The notes below the pieces were generated by a model. It was not told the DNA's origin and made no database searches. It saw only the letters and a list, made by a program, of their open reading frames with translations. A program made the translations under genes and the position numbers. From the NCBI GenBank assembly GCA_030595925.1, contig JAUVLC010000050.1, positions 1-17,648 on the forward strand: a stretch of DNA of 17,648 bases, in the 5' to 3' direction. This stretch comes from Clostridia bacterium. GTDB lineage: Bacteria; CBDUZB01; JAGLHV01. Each line of letters starts with the position of its first letter. The stretch's first letter is position 1. Positions 1 to 7,416 of the stretch are shown here, piece by piece.

Positions 1-214
1 CGTTATCCAGTAAAACTTTACCCTCTGCTTTTATTCCCGGAATAACATCATTCATCCGATTAAGGCAGCGTAAAAAAGTAGACTTTCCACATCCTGAAGG
101 CCCAATTATACCGGTAACCATATTTTGTTGTATACCAATTATTATATTGTTTAAAGCCTTCTCTTCGTCATAATAAAAATTAAAATTGATTACATCGATT
201 TTCGTGTTATTCAT
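1..214 (-). CDS. pstB: Phosphate ABC transporter ATP-binding protein PstB (partial, 3' end outside window)
   Basis: This is the N-terminal 71 codons of the ATPase that powers the PstSCAB phosphate importer at the inner-membrane cytoplasmic face. The frame reads [20 protein letters not shown], followed by a Walker A motif GPSGCGKST at about residues 38-46 and then [10 protein letters not shown], which is typical of PstB. The ATG at 214 lies 4 bp after the pstA stop. Its ribosome-binding site (AGGGAG) is embedded in the last codons of pstA, so the two genes are probably translationally coupled. The gene runs off the left edge, so the Q-loop, signature motif, Walker B and any downstream phoU cannot be seen. 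Motif and operon position together make the identification near certain. Confidence 0.95.
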   Translation of the reverse strand, partial: MNNTKIDVINFNFYYDEEKALNNIIIGIQQNMVTGIIGPSGCGKSTFLRCLNRMNDVIPGIKAEGKVLLDN

Positions 215-218
215 ACGA

Positions 219-1073
219 TTACTCCCTTTTAAGTTTTCGCAAACGGTATCTTAAAATTACGGCTGATAGATTTATAACCAGCACTAACATTATTAGTACC
301 AGAGCCGTTGCATAAGCAATCGGCCGCACTTTAGTTATTGCATGGTGTTGAGTGGACATTATATAGAGATGGTAAGGTAAAGCCATAAATTGACTGAATA
401 GTGACTTCGGAATAAAAGGAAGGTAAAAAGCCGCCCCGGTAAAAAGAATGGGAGCTGTTTCCCCTGCAGCACGGGCCAAACCAAGAATCGTTCCGGTAAG
501 CATCCCTCCGGCAGCATAAGGCAGCACATTGGTTTTAATCATTTGCCATTTGGTGGCACCCAAAGCCAAAGAACCCTCCCGGTAAGAATTAGGTATATTC
601 TTTAAAGCTTCTTCGCTGGCAGTAATGGTCCAGGGAAGAGTCATTAATCCTAAAGTCAAACCAGCTGATAAAATACAAGTACCAAGATGCATTAACTGCA
701 CAAATAATATCACCCCGAATAATCCATACACTATAGAGGGAACCCCGGATAAATTTCTAATTGACATCCGAATAATCCGGGTTATTTTATTTTTTTTAGC
801 GTATTCATTCAAATATATAGCACACCCCATCCCCAACGGTATAGCTAAAACTGCGGTAATAACGGTTACCATAAAAGTGCCGATAATAGCGGGTAAAATA
901 CCACCTTCGGTCATTCCCTTACGAGGCATCGCAGTAAAAAATTCCCAGCTTATCTTACTTATCCCTTTACTAGTTAAATCATATAAAATAATTATCAGGA
1001 TTGCGCCGACAATCCCCACACACAATCTTAACAGATTAAAGCCCAATCTTTCCTGTAACTCTTTGTTTTTCAT
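219..1073 (-). CDS. pstA: Phosphate ABC transporter permease PstA
   Basis: This is one of the two inner-membrane permease subunits of the high-affinity phosphate importer. The 284-residue length is normal for PstA. It has an N-terminal membrane segment at about residues 15-33 and further hydrophobic segments throughout. The binding-protein-dependent permease loop (EAA-like) is visible as [24 protein letters not shown] at about residues 153-176, which contacts PstB. The adjoining [12 protein letters not shown] and [10 protein letters not shown] stretches are characteristic of PstA. The start ATG overlaps the pstC stop by 4 bp (ATGA), a standard coupling arrangement, and pstB follows 4 bp after its stop. 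PstA rather than PstC is assigned from the AGETAP motif and the gene order S-C-A-B. Confidence 0.95.
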   Translation of the reverse strand: MKNKELQERLGFNLLRLCVGIVGAILIIILYDLTSKGISKISWEFFTAMPRKGMTEGGILPAIIGTFMVTVITAVLAIPLGMGCAIYLNEYAKKNKITRIIRMSIRNLSGVPSIVYGLFGVILFVQLMHLGTCILSAGLTLGLMTLPWTITASEEALKNIPNSYREGSLALGATKWQMIKTNVLPYAAGGMLTGTILGLARAAGETAPILFTGAAFYLPFIPKSLFSQFMALPYHLYIMSTQHHAITKVRPIAYATALVLIMLVLVINLSAVILRYRLRKLKRE

Positions 1074-1954
1074 CTTGTTTTCCTTTCGTGTCTGTGCAAA
1101 ATAATATCGGAAATCATATTGACAATAAAAGTTATCACGAATAATACCAGCCCAACACCAAAAAGGGCGTAATAATGAGTGGTATTATAAGGGACTTCTC
1201 CCAATTCAATGGCAATGGTAGAAGTCATTGTCCGCACTGAACCCAAAAAACTTTTGGGCATTGCCGGGGCACACCCTGTAGCCATAAGAACAGTCATTGT
1301 TTCCCCTATTGCCCTGCCCATTCCTAACATACATGCTGCTAATATCCCTGAACAGGCAGCCGGAATTTTTATTTTTACCAGGGTTTGCCATTTAGTTGCC
1401 CCCAGAGCCAGCGAAGCTTGCGTATACGATTTAGGAACACTTTTTAAAGCATCTTCGGACAAACTGATAATAGTGGGCAAGGCCATTATTGCCAAAAGAA
1501 CGGACCCATTTATGGCGTTAAGTCCATTATGTAAACCAAAAAGCCGGGCAATAAAAGGCCCTACCAGAAGAATGCCCAGGAAACCTATAACCACCGAGGG
1601 AATTCCCGCTAATATTTCAATAATGGGCTTAGCAATTTCTCTTACCCTGGGGCTGGCTAAATCCGTTAAGTAAGCGGCAGTTCCGATACCTAAAGGAATA
1701 GCAATTAAAAGTGCCCCAAAAGTAACCATTAAGGTACTTACCAGCATAGAGACAATCCCATAAGCTGGTTTAACATAAGAGGTGGGATTCCAATGTGATT
1801 TAAACAAAAATTCGGTTACTTTTATTTCTTCAAATCCGGGAAGAGCTGTAAAAACCAAAAGAGCAAATATTCCCAGTAGTATTAACACAACCAATAATCC
1901 ATTAAAGAAAAAGAGGCTATGGATTATTTTTTCTTTAAATTTATTCATCTTCAT
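1070..1954 (-). CDS. pstC: Phosphate ABC transporter permease PstC
   Basis: This is the partner permease of PstA in the inner membrane. The 294-residue protein opens with a short basic stretch and a strong membrane segment at about residues 14-37. It has the permease coupling loop [24 protein letters not shown] and PstC-like motifs EILAGIPSVVIGFLG and GRAIGETMTVLMATG. The ATG at 1954 is preceded by AAGGAG about nine bases upstream, which favours this start over the ATG two codons later. It sits 30 bp downstream of the pstS stop with no obvious terminator between them, so pstS and pstCAB are probably co-transcribed. Nothing is missing or unusual. Confidence 0.95.
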   Translation of the reverse strand: MKMNKFKEKIIHSLFFFNGLLVVLILLGIFALLVFTALPGFEEIKVTEFLFKSHWNPTSYVKPAYGIVSMLVSTLMVTFGALLIAIPLGIGTAAYLTDLASPRVREIAKPIIEILAGIPSVVIGFLGILLVGPFIARLFGLHNGLNAINGSVLLAIMALPTIISLSEDALKSVPKSYTQASLALGATKWQTLVKIKIPAACSGILAACMLGMGRAIGETMTVLMATGCAPAMPKSFLGSVRTMTSTIAIELGEVPYNTTHYYALFGVGLVLFVITFIVNMISDIILHRHERKTR

Positions 1955-1984
1955 AGCCTCTTTCTCCTTTTCTTTTTATTTCAC

Positions 1985-2863
1985 CTACATTCCTAAATTT
2001 TTATTGTTAAAATCGCTATATTCGGAAGGTATGGGGAAAAATCCTTCTTCCTCCACGATTCTTTGTCCCTTTTCACTCAATTCAAAAGCAATAAAATGAC
2101 TAATCGCACCTTTGGGTATGCCATTTAGATACTGATTAAGCGGACGGGTAATAGGATATTTTCCGCTTTTAACATCTTCAGCATCAAGCGGGCTAATATA
2201 TTTTTTTCCGGAAGCAGAAGCAACCTTTACAACAGTAAGTCCGGTTACTTTTTTTACATATCCTACTCCGACATAGCCAATGCCGCTAACATCCTGTTTT
2301 ACCGCTTCTACTATCTGTGCGTTACCATTCATGCGATTCATTTTTTGTGAATAATCCGCCTTTAATATTGCTTCTTTGAAGAAAACAAACGTTCCTGAAT
2401 TAGATTGTCTGCCGTAAAGAGTAATGGACATATCTTCTCCGCCGATTTCCTTCCAATTAGTAACTTCTCCACGAAATATTCTACCGAGTTCATCCTTAGT
2501 TAATTTGCTAATCGGATTTCTATCATTAACAATAACACTTAAACCATCCATAGCAATTACAATTCTTTTAGGTGTTATTTTTCTGCTGTTGGCTTGCTTT
2601 ATTTCTTTGGATTTCATCAAACGGGAAGCATTGGCAATATCACATTTTCCGTTAATCAATCCTGCAATTCCCGTACCCGATCCTCCTCCGGTTATGGCAA
2701 TAAACTTGCCTGGATTTTCTTCCATATATACCTCTGATAATCGTTGTACAAGATTAATCAGCGTATCCGAACCTTTTATTTGAACCATCTCCCGGGCATA
2801 AAGATTTGTAGTTAAAATCAGTCCCAACCCAATTCCTGCTAAAACCTGTAAACATCTTTTCAT
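1985..2863 (-). CDS. pstS: Periplasmic phosphate-binding protein PstS (PstS_2 / TIGR02136-like)
   Basis: This is the extracytoplasmic phosphate receptor that delivers phosphate to PstCA. The 292-residue protein begins MKRCLQVLAGIGLGLILTT with cleavage probably after NLYA, a Sec signal peptide without a lipobox. The mature part starts with the family pattern VQIKGSDTLINLVQRLSE. It continues with AITGGGSGTGIAGLINGKCDIANASR, the Ser/Thr-rich phosphate-coordinating segment, and later YGRQSNSGTFVFFKE and GIGYVGVGYV. The frame stays open 23 codons upstream to 2932, but the ATG at 2863 is chosen because a strong AGGAGG lies just before it and a signal peptide starts there. The longer form would also overlap the Pho box promoter. 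The gene heads the pstSCAB unit and is most likely induced by PhoB under phosphate limitation. Confidence 0.95.
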   Translation of the reverse strand: MKRCLQVLAGIGLGLILTTNLYAREMVQIKGSDTLINLVQRLSEVYMEENPGKFIAITGGGSGTGIAGLINGKCDIANASRLMKSKEIKQANSRKITPKRIVIAMDGLSVIVNDRNPISKLTKDELGRIFRGEVTNWKEIGGEDMSITLYGRQSNSGTFVFFKEAILKADYSQKMNRMNGNAQIVEAVKQDVSGIGYVGVGYVKKVTGLTVVKVASASGKKYISPLDAEDVKSGKYPITRPLNQYLNGIPKGAISHFIAFELSEKGQRIVEEEGFFPIPSEYSDFNNKNLGM

Positions 2864-2870
2864 TTTAAAT

Positions 2871-2880
2871 CCCTCCTTTT
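2871..2880 (-). promoter_or_regulatory. Strong ribosome-binding site that fixes the pstS start
   Basis: The minus strand reads AAAAGGAGGG, followed by seven bases and then the ATG at 2863. This near-perfect Shine-Dalgarno sequence shows that pstS starts at 2863 and not at the in-frame ATG at 2932. Confidence 0.85.
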
Positions 2881-2890
2881 TATTTGGTAA

Positions 2891-2924
2891 AGAATAACAT
2901 TTAAATGTGACAATTTGGTGACAA
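2891..2924 (-). promoter_or_regulatory. Pho box and -10 element of the pstS promoter
   Basis: On the minus strand two identical 7-mers, TTGTCAC, are separated by CAAA (2924 to 2907), giving the 11-bp period of a PhoB dimer site. The enterobacterial consensus is CTGTCAT-N4-CTGTCAC. Ten bases further on is TATTCT (2896-2891), a 4/6 match to the sigma-70 -10 hexamer. There is no -35 box, as expected where PhoB replaces it. The predicted transcript would start near 2884, leaving a leader of about 20 bases with the strong ribosome-binding site. The arrangement and the phoBR genes upstream support PhoB control. No binding data exist here. Confidence 0.8.
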
Positions 2925-2966
2925 CTTAGCAAATTTTATGTAAATTTTAGTTAAGCAGTATATCGT

Positions 2967-4199
2967 TTAAAACTTCAACAATAAATCAACCTGTAATATC
3001 TCTTCAGTTACTACCGGAGCGTTTATCTTTTCACTACAATAATAATCAAACCCTAAAATTACATTTTTTGCCAATGCATACTGTAATATTACTTCTGAAC
3101 CATTTACACCCGTTTTTCCGCCATAGAAATCAGAATCAGAAAATGTATCCAGCCATGCATCTTTTTCCAATTGGCGATAGGTATATTTAAATTGCCACTG
3201 CCCTTTCTTTTTTACTTTTTTATCTCCAAATTTTAATCCATAAAGATATCCCTCATTATCTTCGTCAGGGTCAAGATTAGAAGCATATCCACCGAATAAA
3301 GCAAAATAAGGCACATTACTACAAGATGTCTTAACTGCTAAATCCAATTCCGGATTAACGACATTATAATCATAAATTAAACAATCATTGCTATCCAGAC
3401 TATTCGTTTCTTCGGAATGGTCAAGTGAATCGCCTTTTACGTTATATGCATCATAAAAAGCAATTGCGGGCTTTAATGAAAAAGAATTACCTATTTTCCA
3501 AATTATCCCTGCCTGGCTAAAATACATCACAGGATCAGATATATCACTACTTGATTCATCCAAAATAAGACTTCCAAAACTTAGCAATAAATCTGTTTTC
3601 ATTCCGCAGGATTTATTAATGACAAAAGCACTCCCTTCAATGTTAATATCAGAATCCCACAAAAGATCGGAATTTTGTCGAATTATTGCTTTTCTCTTAG
3701 ATTTACCGCCATAAAAATCAAGCCATGCCTTAGGTGACCATTGCATATACGCATAATCCAAGCGTAAATCCGGAGTTTCAAAGGTGTTTCTCATAGTCTG
3801 ATTAGTCGACCGGGGATCCGTTCCCCCGGAACAAAATCCAAATCCTACTTTCACTTTATCTACTACATTTGCTTTTGCACCCAGTCTAAATCTGTATCTT
3901 CCCCGATGACGTTCAACCTTTGCCTCTTTTTTGTTCCATTGGTAACGTAAACGCAAATCCCCTTTGAAAGTCATTTTTTGAACCCAACCGGGAACACTGA
4001 CTAATTTACCCTGAGCCAATTCATTAGCTACTGTCTGTTTGGTTTCATCCATAATAATTTGTGCTTCTACCGGATTAAGTATTCCTTTATCTACCAGTTT
4101 ATTTACTAAAATCTCAACTTCACCGGCAAAAGAGTGGATTGCATTAAATGTAACTGTTAATAACATTCCTACCATTAAAATTAAAAATTTCGTTTTCAT
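2967..4199 (-). CDS. Outer-membrane porin, Porin_5-like; probably phosphate-starvation induced
   Basis: This is a predicted beta-barrel channel of the outer membrane. The 410-residue protein has a Sec signal peptide (MKTKFLILMVGMLLTVTFNA, cleavage probably near HSFAG). A short periplasmic helical stretch follows (ILVNKLVDKGILNPVEAQII), a hallmark of the putative-porin family PF16930. Alternating-polarity strands run from about residue 70 (TFKGDLRLRYQW) to the end. It terminates in VDLLLKF, with the C-terminal Phe used as an outer-membrane assembly signal. Basic and aromatic strands such as RHRGRYRFRLGA could line an anion-selective pore, but this is inference. It lies directly upstream of pstS and downstream of phoBR. 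A possible Pho box at 4799-4816 suggests the role of a phosphate-starvation porin, analogous to OprP/PhoE but from another family. AAAGGAGAT supports the start. Confidence 0.8.
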   Translation of the reverse strand: MKTKFLILMVGMLLTVTFNAIHSFAGEVEILVNKLVDKGILNPVEAQIIMDETKQTVANELAQGKLVSVPGWVQKMTFKGDLRLRYQWNKKEAKVERHRGRYRFRLGAKANVVDKVKVGFGFCSGGTDPRSTNQTMRNTFETPDLRLDYAYMQWSPKAWLDFYGGKSKRKAIIRQNSDLLWDSDINIEGSAFVINKSCGMKTDLLLSFGSLILDESSSDISDPVMYFSQAGIIWKIGNSFSLKPAIAFYDAYNVKGDSLDHSEETNSLDSNDCLIYDYNVVNPELDLAVKTSCSNVPYFALFGGYASNLDPDEDNEGYLYGLKFGDKKVKKKGQWQFKYTYRQLEKDAWLDTFSDSDFYGGKTGVNGSEVILQYALAKNVILGFDYYCSEKINAPVVTEEILQVDLLLKF

Positions 4200-4270
4200 T
4201 TTTTAAAATCTCCTTTAAATTATTTTTGTCTTCTGCTTCTTTATACCGCTGATCTTTTACATTTCCTTGT

Positions 4271-4278
4271 CCCCCCCC
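4271..4278 (-). repeat. Homopolymer G8 tract upstream of the porin
   Basis: There are eight consecutive C on the plus strand, which is G8 in the porin's sense direction, about 72 bases before the porin ATG. Such a run stands out in AT-rich surroundings. Similar tracts can vary in length by slippage. Confidence 0.6.
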
Positions 4279-4367
4279 TTTATTTTCAACTTTAAACTTC
4301 CCATAAAATATTTTTTTACTCTTACTGCCTACCCACCAATCTGTTTCCTAATGTAGTTGCCCAATTT

Positions 4368-4511
4368 AGAGATTGTTGAAAAAAGCTTTTTTGTCTCTGT
4401 CATTGCAAGCCCTAAGGGCGTGGCAATCTCATTCTTCGACGATAACAACGAGATTGCTTCGTCGCTTCGCTCCTCGCAACAACACCTTAGAGTAGTTTTT
4501 CAACAATCTCT
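4368..4511. mobile_element. MITE-like palindromic element with 16-bp perfect terminal inverted repeats
   Basis: The left end AGAGATTGTTGAAAAA (4368-4383) is the exact reverse complement of the right end TTTTTCAACAATCTCT (4496-4511). Inside, GCAATCTC and GAGATTGC form a second pair. They are flanked by GC-rich arms (CATTGCAAGCCC and GCTCCTCGCAAC), giving a nested, mostly self-complementary unit of 144 bp. It encodes no transposase. The internal string (GAGATTGCTTCGTCGCTTCG) belongs to a type of dispersed repeat that I recall from many low-GC and uncultivated-phylum genomes. No clear target-site duplication is visible. Confidence 0.7.
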
Positions 4512-4538
4512 TTATTGGGCGGAACAGATAATAATGAC

Positions 4539-4554
4539 GCCTCATAAATGAGGC
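4539..4554. repeat. Small perfect hairpin
   Basis: GCCTCAT and ATGAGGC are exact inverted repeats separated by AA. Neither strand has a following T-run of the kind that defines an intrinsic terminator, although on the minus strand it lies downstream of phoR. Its function is unknown. Confidence 0.45.
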
Positions 4555-4598
4555 AATTACAATTGCTTTAAAAATCAGAATCATGTCATTTCTGCGAA

Positions 4599-4708
4599 CA
4601 GACTGTGTCATAATCCCTTTTTTGGTAGTCGCAGGCTTTAAGCTCCGACGATAACGCAGGCTAAAGCCTGCGGCTACCTCATGAAAATATGAGTTGTGAC
4701 ACAGTCTG
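4599..4708. repeat. Palindromic repeat, copy A (GCAGGCTTTA family) with terminal inverted repeats
   Basis: The outer ends CAGACTGTGTCA (4599-4610) and TGACACAGTCTG (4697-4708) are exact inverted repeats. The inner arms GGTAGTCGCAGGCTTTA (4624-4640) and TAAAGCCTGCGGCTACC (4662-4678) pair with one mismatch. The core is shared almost base for base with the copy near 17520-17606. The common blocks are CCCTTTTTTGGTAGTCGCAG plus GCTTTA, and CGATAACGCAGGCTAAAGCC plus TGCGGCTACCTC. The loop differs, because copy B has extra sequence. It is non-coding and probably a non-autonomous mobile palindrome. Confidence 0.75.
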
Positions 4709-4798
4709 GAAAGCAGGAATCTAAAAAACATTTATACTTTAAATTTTTTTATTTCTAAGGAAAGTATATATTATCGGTGTGGCAAAAAAAGAGCATTT

Positions 4799-4816
4799 GT
4801 GTGAATTCTTTGTGAA
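4799..4816 (-). promoter_or_regulatory. Candidate Pho box upstream of the porin
   Basis: The minus strand reads TTCACAA-AGAA-TTCACAC, two near-identical 7-mers with an 11-bp period. This is the geometry of the pstS box, and TTCACA also resembles the Bacillus PhoP half-site TT(A/C)ACA. No good -10 lies ten bases downstream. The best one, TATACT at 4768-4763, is about 30 bases away, so activation would need a second site or another geometry. The distance to the porin ATG, about 600 bases with repeats between, also lowers confidence. Confidence 0.4.
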
Positions 4817-4944
4817 CTATTTTTTGTTAATTTGGATTTATAGAAAAGATTTGTCGAGGTAAAAAAGAGAAATATCTGTGTGTCTGAAACATATCGTTCT
4901 TAAAAAGACTATGTAAACATAAAGACAATAGAGTAGCGTATTTA

Positions 4945-6732
4945 CTACGCCTTAGGTAGAGTAAAACTAAAAACAGAACCCTGACCCAGGGTGCTTTGAA
5001 CAAAAACTTCTCCTTGATGAGCTTGAATGATGTATTTAACGATAGCCAGTCCTAATCCCGTTCCCCCTAATTCCCGGGAACGGGCTTTATCTACCCGGTA
5101 AAATCGTTCAAAAAGCCGGGAAATGTGTTCCTGAGCAATCCCACATCCGGTATCAGCAATATTTACCTGAATAAAGCCGTTCTTTTCATCAACTGAAAGA
5201 CTAATATCCCCTCCGTCCCGGGTATATTTAATGGCATTATCAATAAGATTAAATAAAACCTGGGCAATTCTTGTTTCGTCAATTAAAAGAGAACCCGGCT
5301 TTTTAGGAATACTTGTTTTAATAGTAATGGATTTATCCCGGGCTTGTTTATTTAATCCGGAAACAATGCGTTTAATTATGGGAGAAATAGCACATAGTTG
5401 TAAATTCATTTTGAATTTGCCCGATTCTATTCTGGATAAATTAAGTAAGTCGTCAATCAATCTTGCCAGACGGTCGATATCAGTATAAATTATTTTTAAA
5501 AAATCCTTAGCATTATTTTTATCTTCCAGTGCTCCGTCCAATAATGTCTCGGCATAACCTTTAATGCTGGCTACAGGGGTCCTTAATTCATGAGAAACAT
5601 TAGCCACAAAATCCTGCCGAACCTTCTCCAGTCGCCTCAAATCGGTTATATCATGAAATACTAAGACTGCTCCTTCCGTTTCATTTTCCCGAACAACTGG
5701 TGCTGCATGAACCAATAAAATTTTTTCTTCCGGAAATAAAACAGATATTTCACGGGATTCAACCCCTTGTTTTAACTTTAATGTGTTATCAACCATTTCC
5801 TGAATTTCAATGTTTCGAAGTATTTCCAATGGTTTTTTATCTACAAATTCGTCTTTAACTTGTAATAAATCTTTTAGTGCCCGGTTCATCAATAAAATAG
5901 TTCCCTTTATATCAACAACCATTACCCCTTCAAACATACTTAAAAGAATCGCTTCAAATCTTGATTTATTTAAGTTAACTTCATTAATTTTCAATTTAAT
6001 TTGTTCAGACATATAATTGAAAGCCTTAGCTAAGTCACCTAATTCATCTTTGGTTAAATTTAAAATTCTTTTAGAGAAATCACCTTTAGCTATCTTTTGG
6101 GTTAACAAAGACATCTTTTTTATTGGTTGAGAAATAAACATAGAAGCAGCAAAACTAATCATAATTGCCAGAAAAAAAGCAAATAAAAGAGAAACAATCA
6201 ACAATTTCTTTAAATGATTGGATATTAATTCAATTTCAGATAGCGGCATAGATAATCTGATTATTCCCTCTGGTTTATTTCGACCAATAGTACTGGCAAC
6301 ATAAAGCATATCTTTCTTTACCGTGGTACTGAAACGTCTGCTTTCTCCCATACCGGAATATAGGGCCTGTTGAATCTCAGGCCGATAAAGATGATTTTCC
6401 ACTTCACCCAGAATATCCCGGGTTAGTTCCGAATCAGCTACAACTATTCCTTCCGGATTGATAATAGTAACTCGCAAATTTAAACTATCAGCAATTTTAT
6501 GTGAAAAATCATCTAATTCCTGAGATTGAAGGTTCTGAATATAGTGTTGTTCTATAAATGATTTGCATAAAGCAGTTTCTTTAAGCAGATTTGTTTTAAT
6601 CCGTTGGTAGGTATTGTCCTTTAAGTTGCTATTCAGACACAAATAAATCCCAAAAAGGATAATGGCGAGAATTATAGTAAAGATAATTGTAATTTTATAA
6701 TGGATATTAATTCTTAAATAATTATTTTTCAT
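4945..6732 (-). CDS. phoR: Phosphate-regulon sensor histidine kinase PhoR
   Basis: This is a membrane histidine kinase expected to phosphorylate PhoB when phosphate is scarce. Numbered from the ATG at 6732 (595 aa), it has membrane segments at about residues 13-33 and 178-200. They enclose a roughly 145-residue extracytoplasmic Cache-like sensor (VTIINPEGIVVADSE). Next come HAMP (about 201-253), PAS (about 258-365, EGVMVVDIKGTILLMNRA), HisKA with the phospho-acceptor His about 381 in VSHELRTP, and HATPase with N-box NLIDNAIKYT, G1 DTGCGI and G2 GGTGLGL. A TTG two codons earlier at 6738 is possible, but ATG is preferred. The start overlaps the end of phoB by 11 bp. The large sensor is the Gram-positive-type architecture, unlike the short E. 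coli PhoR. The adjacent pst genes support the phosphate role. Confidence 0.9.
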   Translation of the reverse strand: MKNNYLRINIHYKITIIFTIILAIILFGIYLCLNSNLKDNTYQRIKTNLLKETALCKSFIEQHYIQNLQSQELDDFSHKIADSLNLRVTIINPEGIVVADSELTRDILGEVENHLYRPEIQQALYSGMGESRRFSTTVKKDMLYVASTIGRNKPEGIIRLSMPLSEIELISNHLKKLLIVSLLFAFFLAIMISFAASMFISQPIKKMSLLTQKIAKGDFSKRILNLTKDELGDLAKAFNYMSEQIKLKINEVNLNKSRFEAILLSMFEGVMVVDIKGTILLMNRALKDLLQVKDEFVDKKPLEILRNIEIQEMVDNTLKLKQGVESREISVLFPEEKILLVHAAPVVRENETEGAVLVFHDITDLRRLEKVRQDFVANVSHELRTPVASIKGYAETLLDGALEDKNNAKDFLKIIYTDIDRLARLIDDLLNLSRIESGKFKMNLQLCAISPIIKRIVSGLNKQARDKSITIKTSIPKKPGSLLIDETRIAQVLFNLIDNAIKYTRDGGDISLSVDEKNGFIQVNIADTGCGIAQEHISRLFERFYRVDKARSRELGGTGLGLAIVKYIIQAHQGEVFVQSTLGQGSVFSFTLPKA

Positions 6733-7411
6733 CAGCAAATCTATACCCCACCCCTCTCACCGTTTCAATCAACTCTCCTACCTTACCTAATTTTTGTCGT
6801 AGACGCTTAATATGTGTATCTACTGTGCGGGTAGTAATTTCAGAGGATATATCCCAAACATCATCTAACAACCTATCCCGTGATTGAACCCTGCCTTTTC
6901 TTTGCACAAGAAGAACCAAAAGTTTAAATTCTATAAGAGTTAATTCTATTTCTTTTTTATTAACAGTTACTTTATGACGAGAAATGTCAATGGCTAATTT
7001 ATCCACAATTAATATACTTTGAGGGGGCTTTGTTTTTTTGTTTCGTTTCAAGATTGCTTTTATTCTCAAAATTAATTCCCGCACACTGAACGGTTTAACT
7101 ATATAATCATCTGCACCCAGCTCAAACCCGACAATCCTATCTATTTCTTCACCTCTGGCGGTTAACATAATGATGGGAATAACCGCTAATTTTTTATCTT
7201 GTTTTATTTGTTTACAAACCTGAAGTCCATCCATCTTAGGGAGCATTATATCTAATATAATCAAATCAACGGGTTGTTTGTCTAAGGTTTTTAATGCAAT
7301 TTCACCGGTTGGAGCTGCTACGCAGTCAAAACCGGCCTTTTCCATATTATACTTGATAAGTTTGGAAAGATGTTTATCGTCCTCAACAACTAAAATTCTT
7401 TCTTTAGACAT
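6722..7411 (-). CDS. phoB: Phosphate-regulon response regulator PhoB (OmpR/PhoB family)
   Basis: This is a DNA-binding response regulator of 229 residues. The receiver domain (about 1-120) has the acidic pair DD at 11-12, phospho-acceptor Asp54 in LIILDIMLP, the Thr of MLTARG and Lys of IVKPFS. The C-terminal winged helix (about 130-227) shows IELTLIEFKLLVLLVQRKGRVQSRDRLL and RTVDTHIKRLRQKL, the recognition-helix region of the OmpR/PhoB family. The order regulator then overlapping kinase, next to a porin and pstSCAB with a good Pho box, makes PhoB the likely identity over other OmpR members. The start lies 5 bp after the methyltransferase stop, with only a weak AG-rich ribosome-binding site, so coupling is likely. 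Confidence 0.9.
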   Translation of the reverse strand: MSKERILVVEDDKHLSKLIKYNMEKAGFDCVAAPTGEIALKTLDKQPVDLIILDIMLPKMDGLQVCKQIKQDKKLAVIPIIMLTARGEEIDRIVGFELGADDYIVKPFSVRELILRIKAILKRNKKTKPPQSILIVDKLAIDISRHKVTVNKKEIELTLIEFKLLVLLVQRKGRVQSRDRLLDDVWDISSEITTRTVDTHIKRLRQKLGKVGELIETVRGVGYRFADEK

Positions 7412-7416
7412 TTTAT

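Larger units (their letters stand above)
4200..4944. other. 745-bp repeat-rich intergenic region between phoR and the porin
   Basis: I see no credible protein gene here. Open frames at 4357-4551 (plus) and 4429-4731 (minus) are made of palindromic repeat sequence and low-complexity DNA. The region holds, from the porin outward, a run of eight Gs (minus strand), a MITE-like element with 16-bp perfect inverted ends, a small perfect hairpin, a second palindromic repeat and a candidate Pho box. A -10-like TATACT lies at 4768-4763 (minus). If transcription starts near there, the porin would have a leader of about 550 bases carrying both repeats. Confidence 0.6.

Noticed and set aside
625-1104. Open frame of 159 codons on the plus strand
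   Set aside because: It lies antisense within pstA in a mirrored codon frame, has no ribosome-binding site and resembles no protein.
1209-1673. Open frame of 154 codons on the plus strand inside pstC
   Set aside because: It is an antisense shadow of a strongly supported permease gene.
4368-4708. CRISPR array
   Set aside because: Repeats are palindromic, of differing families, not regularly spaced, and there are no uniform spacers or cas genes.
4429-4731. Open frame of 100 codons on the minus strand in the intergenic gap
   Set aside because: It consists of the two palindromic repeats and the spacer between them, and has no supporting start signal.
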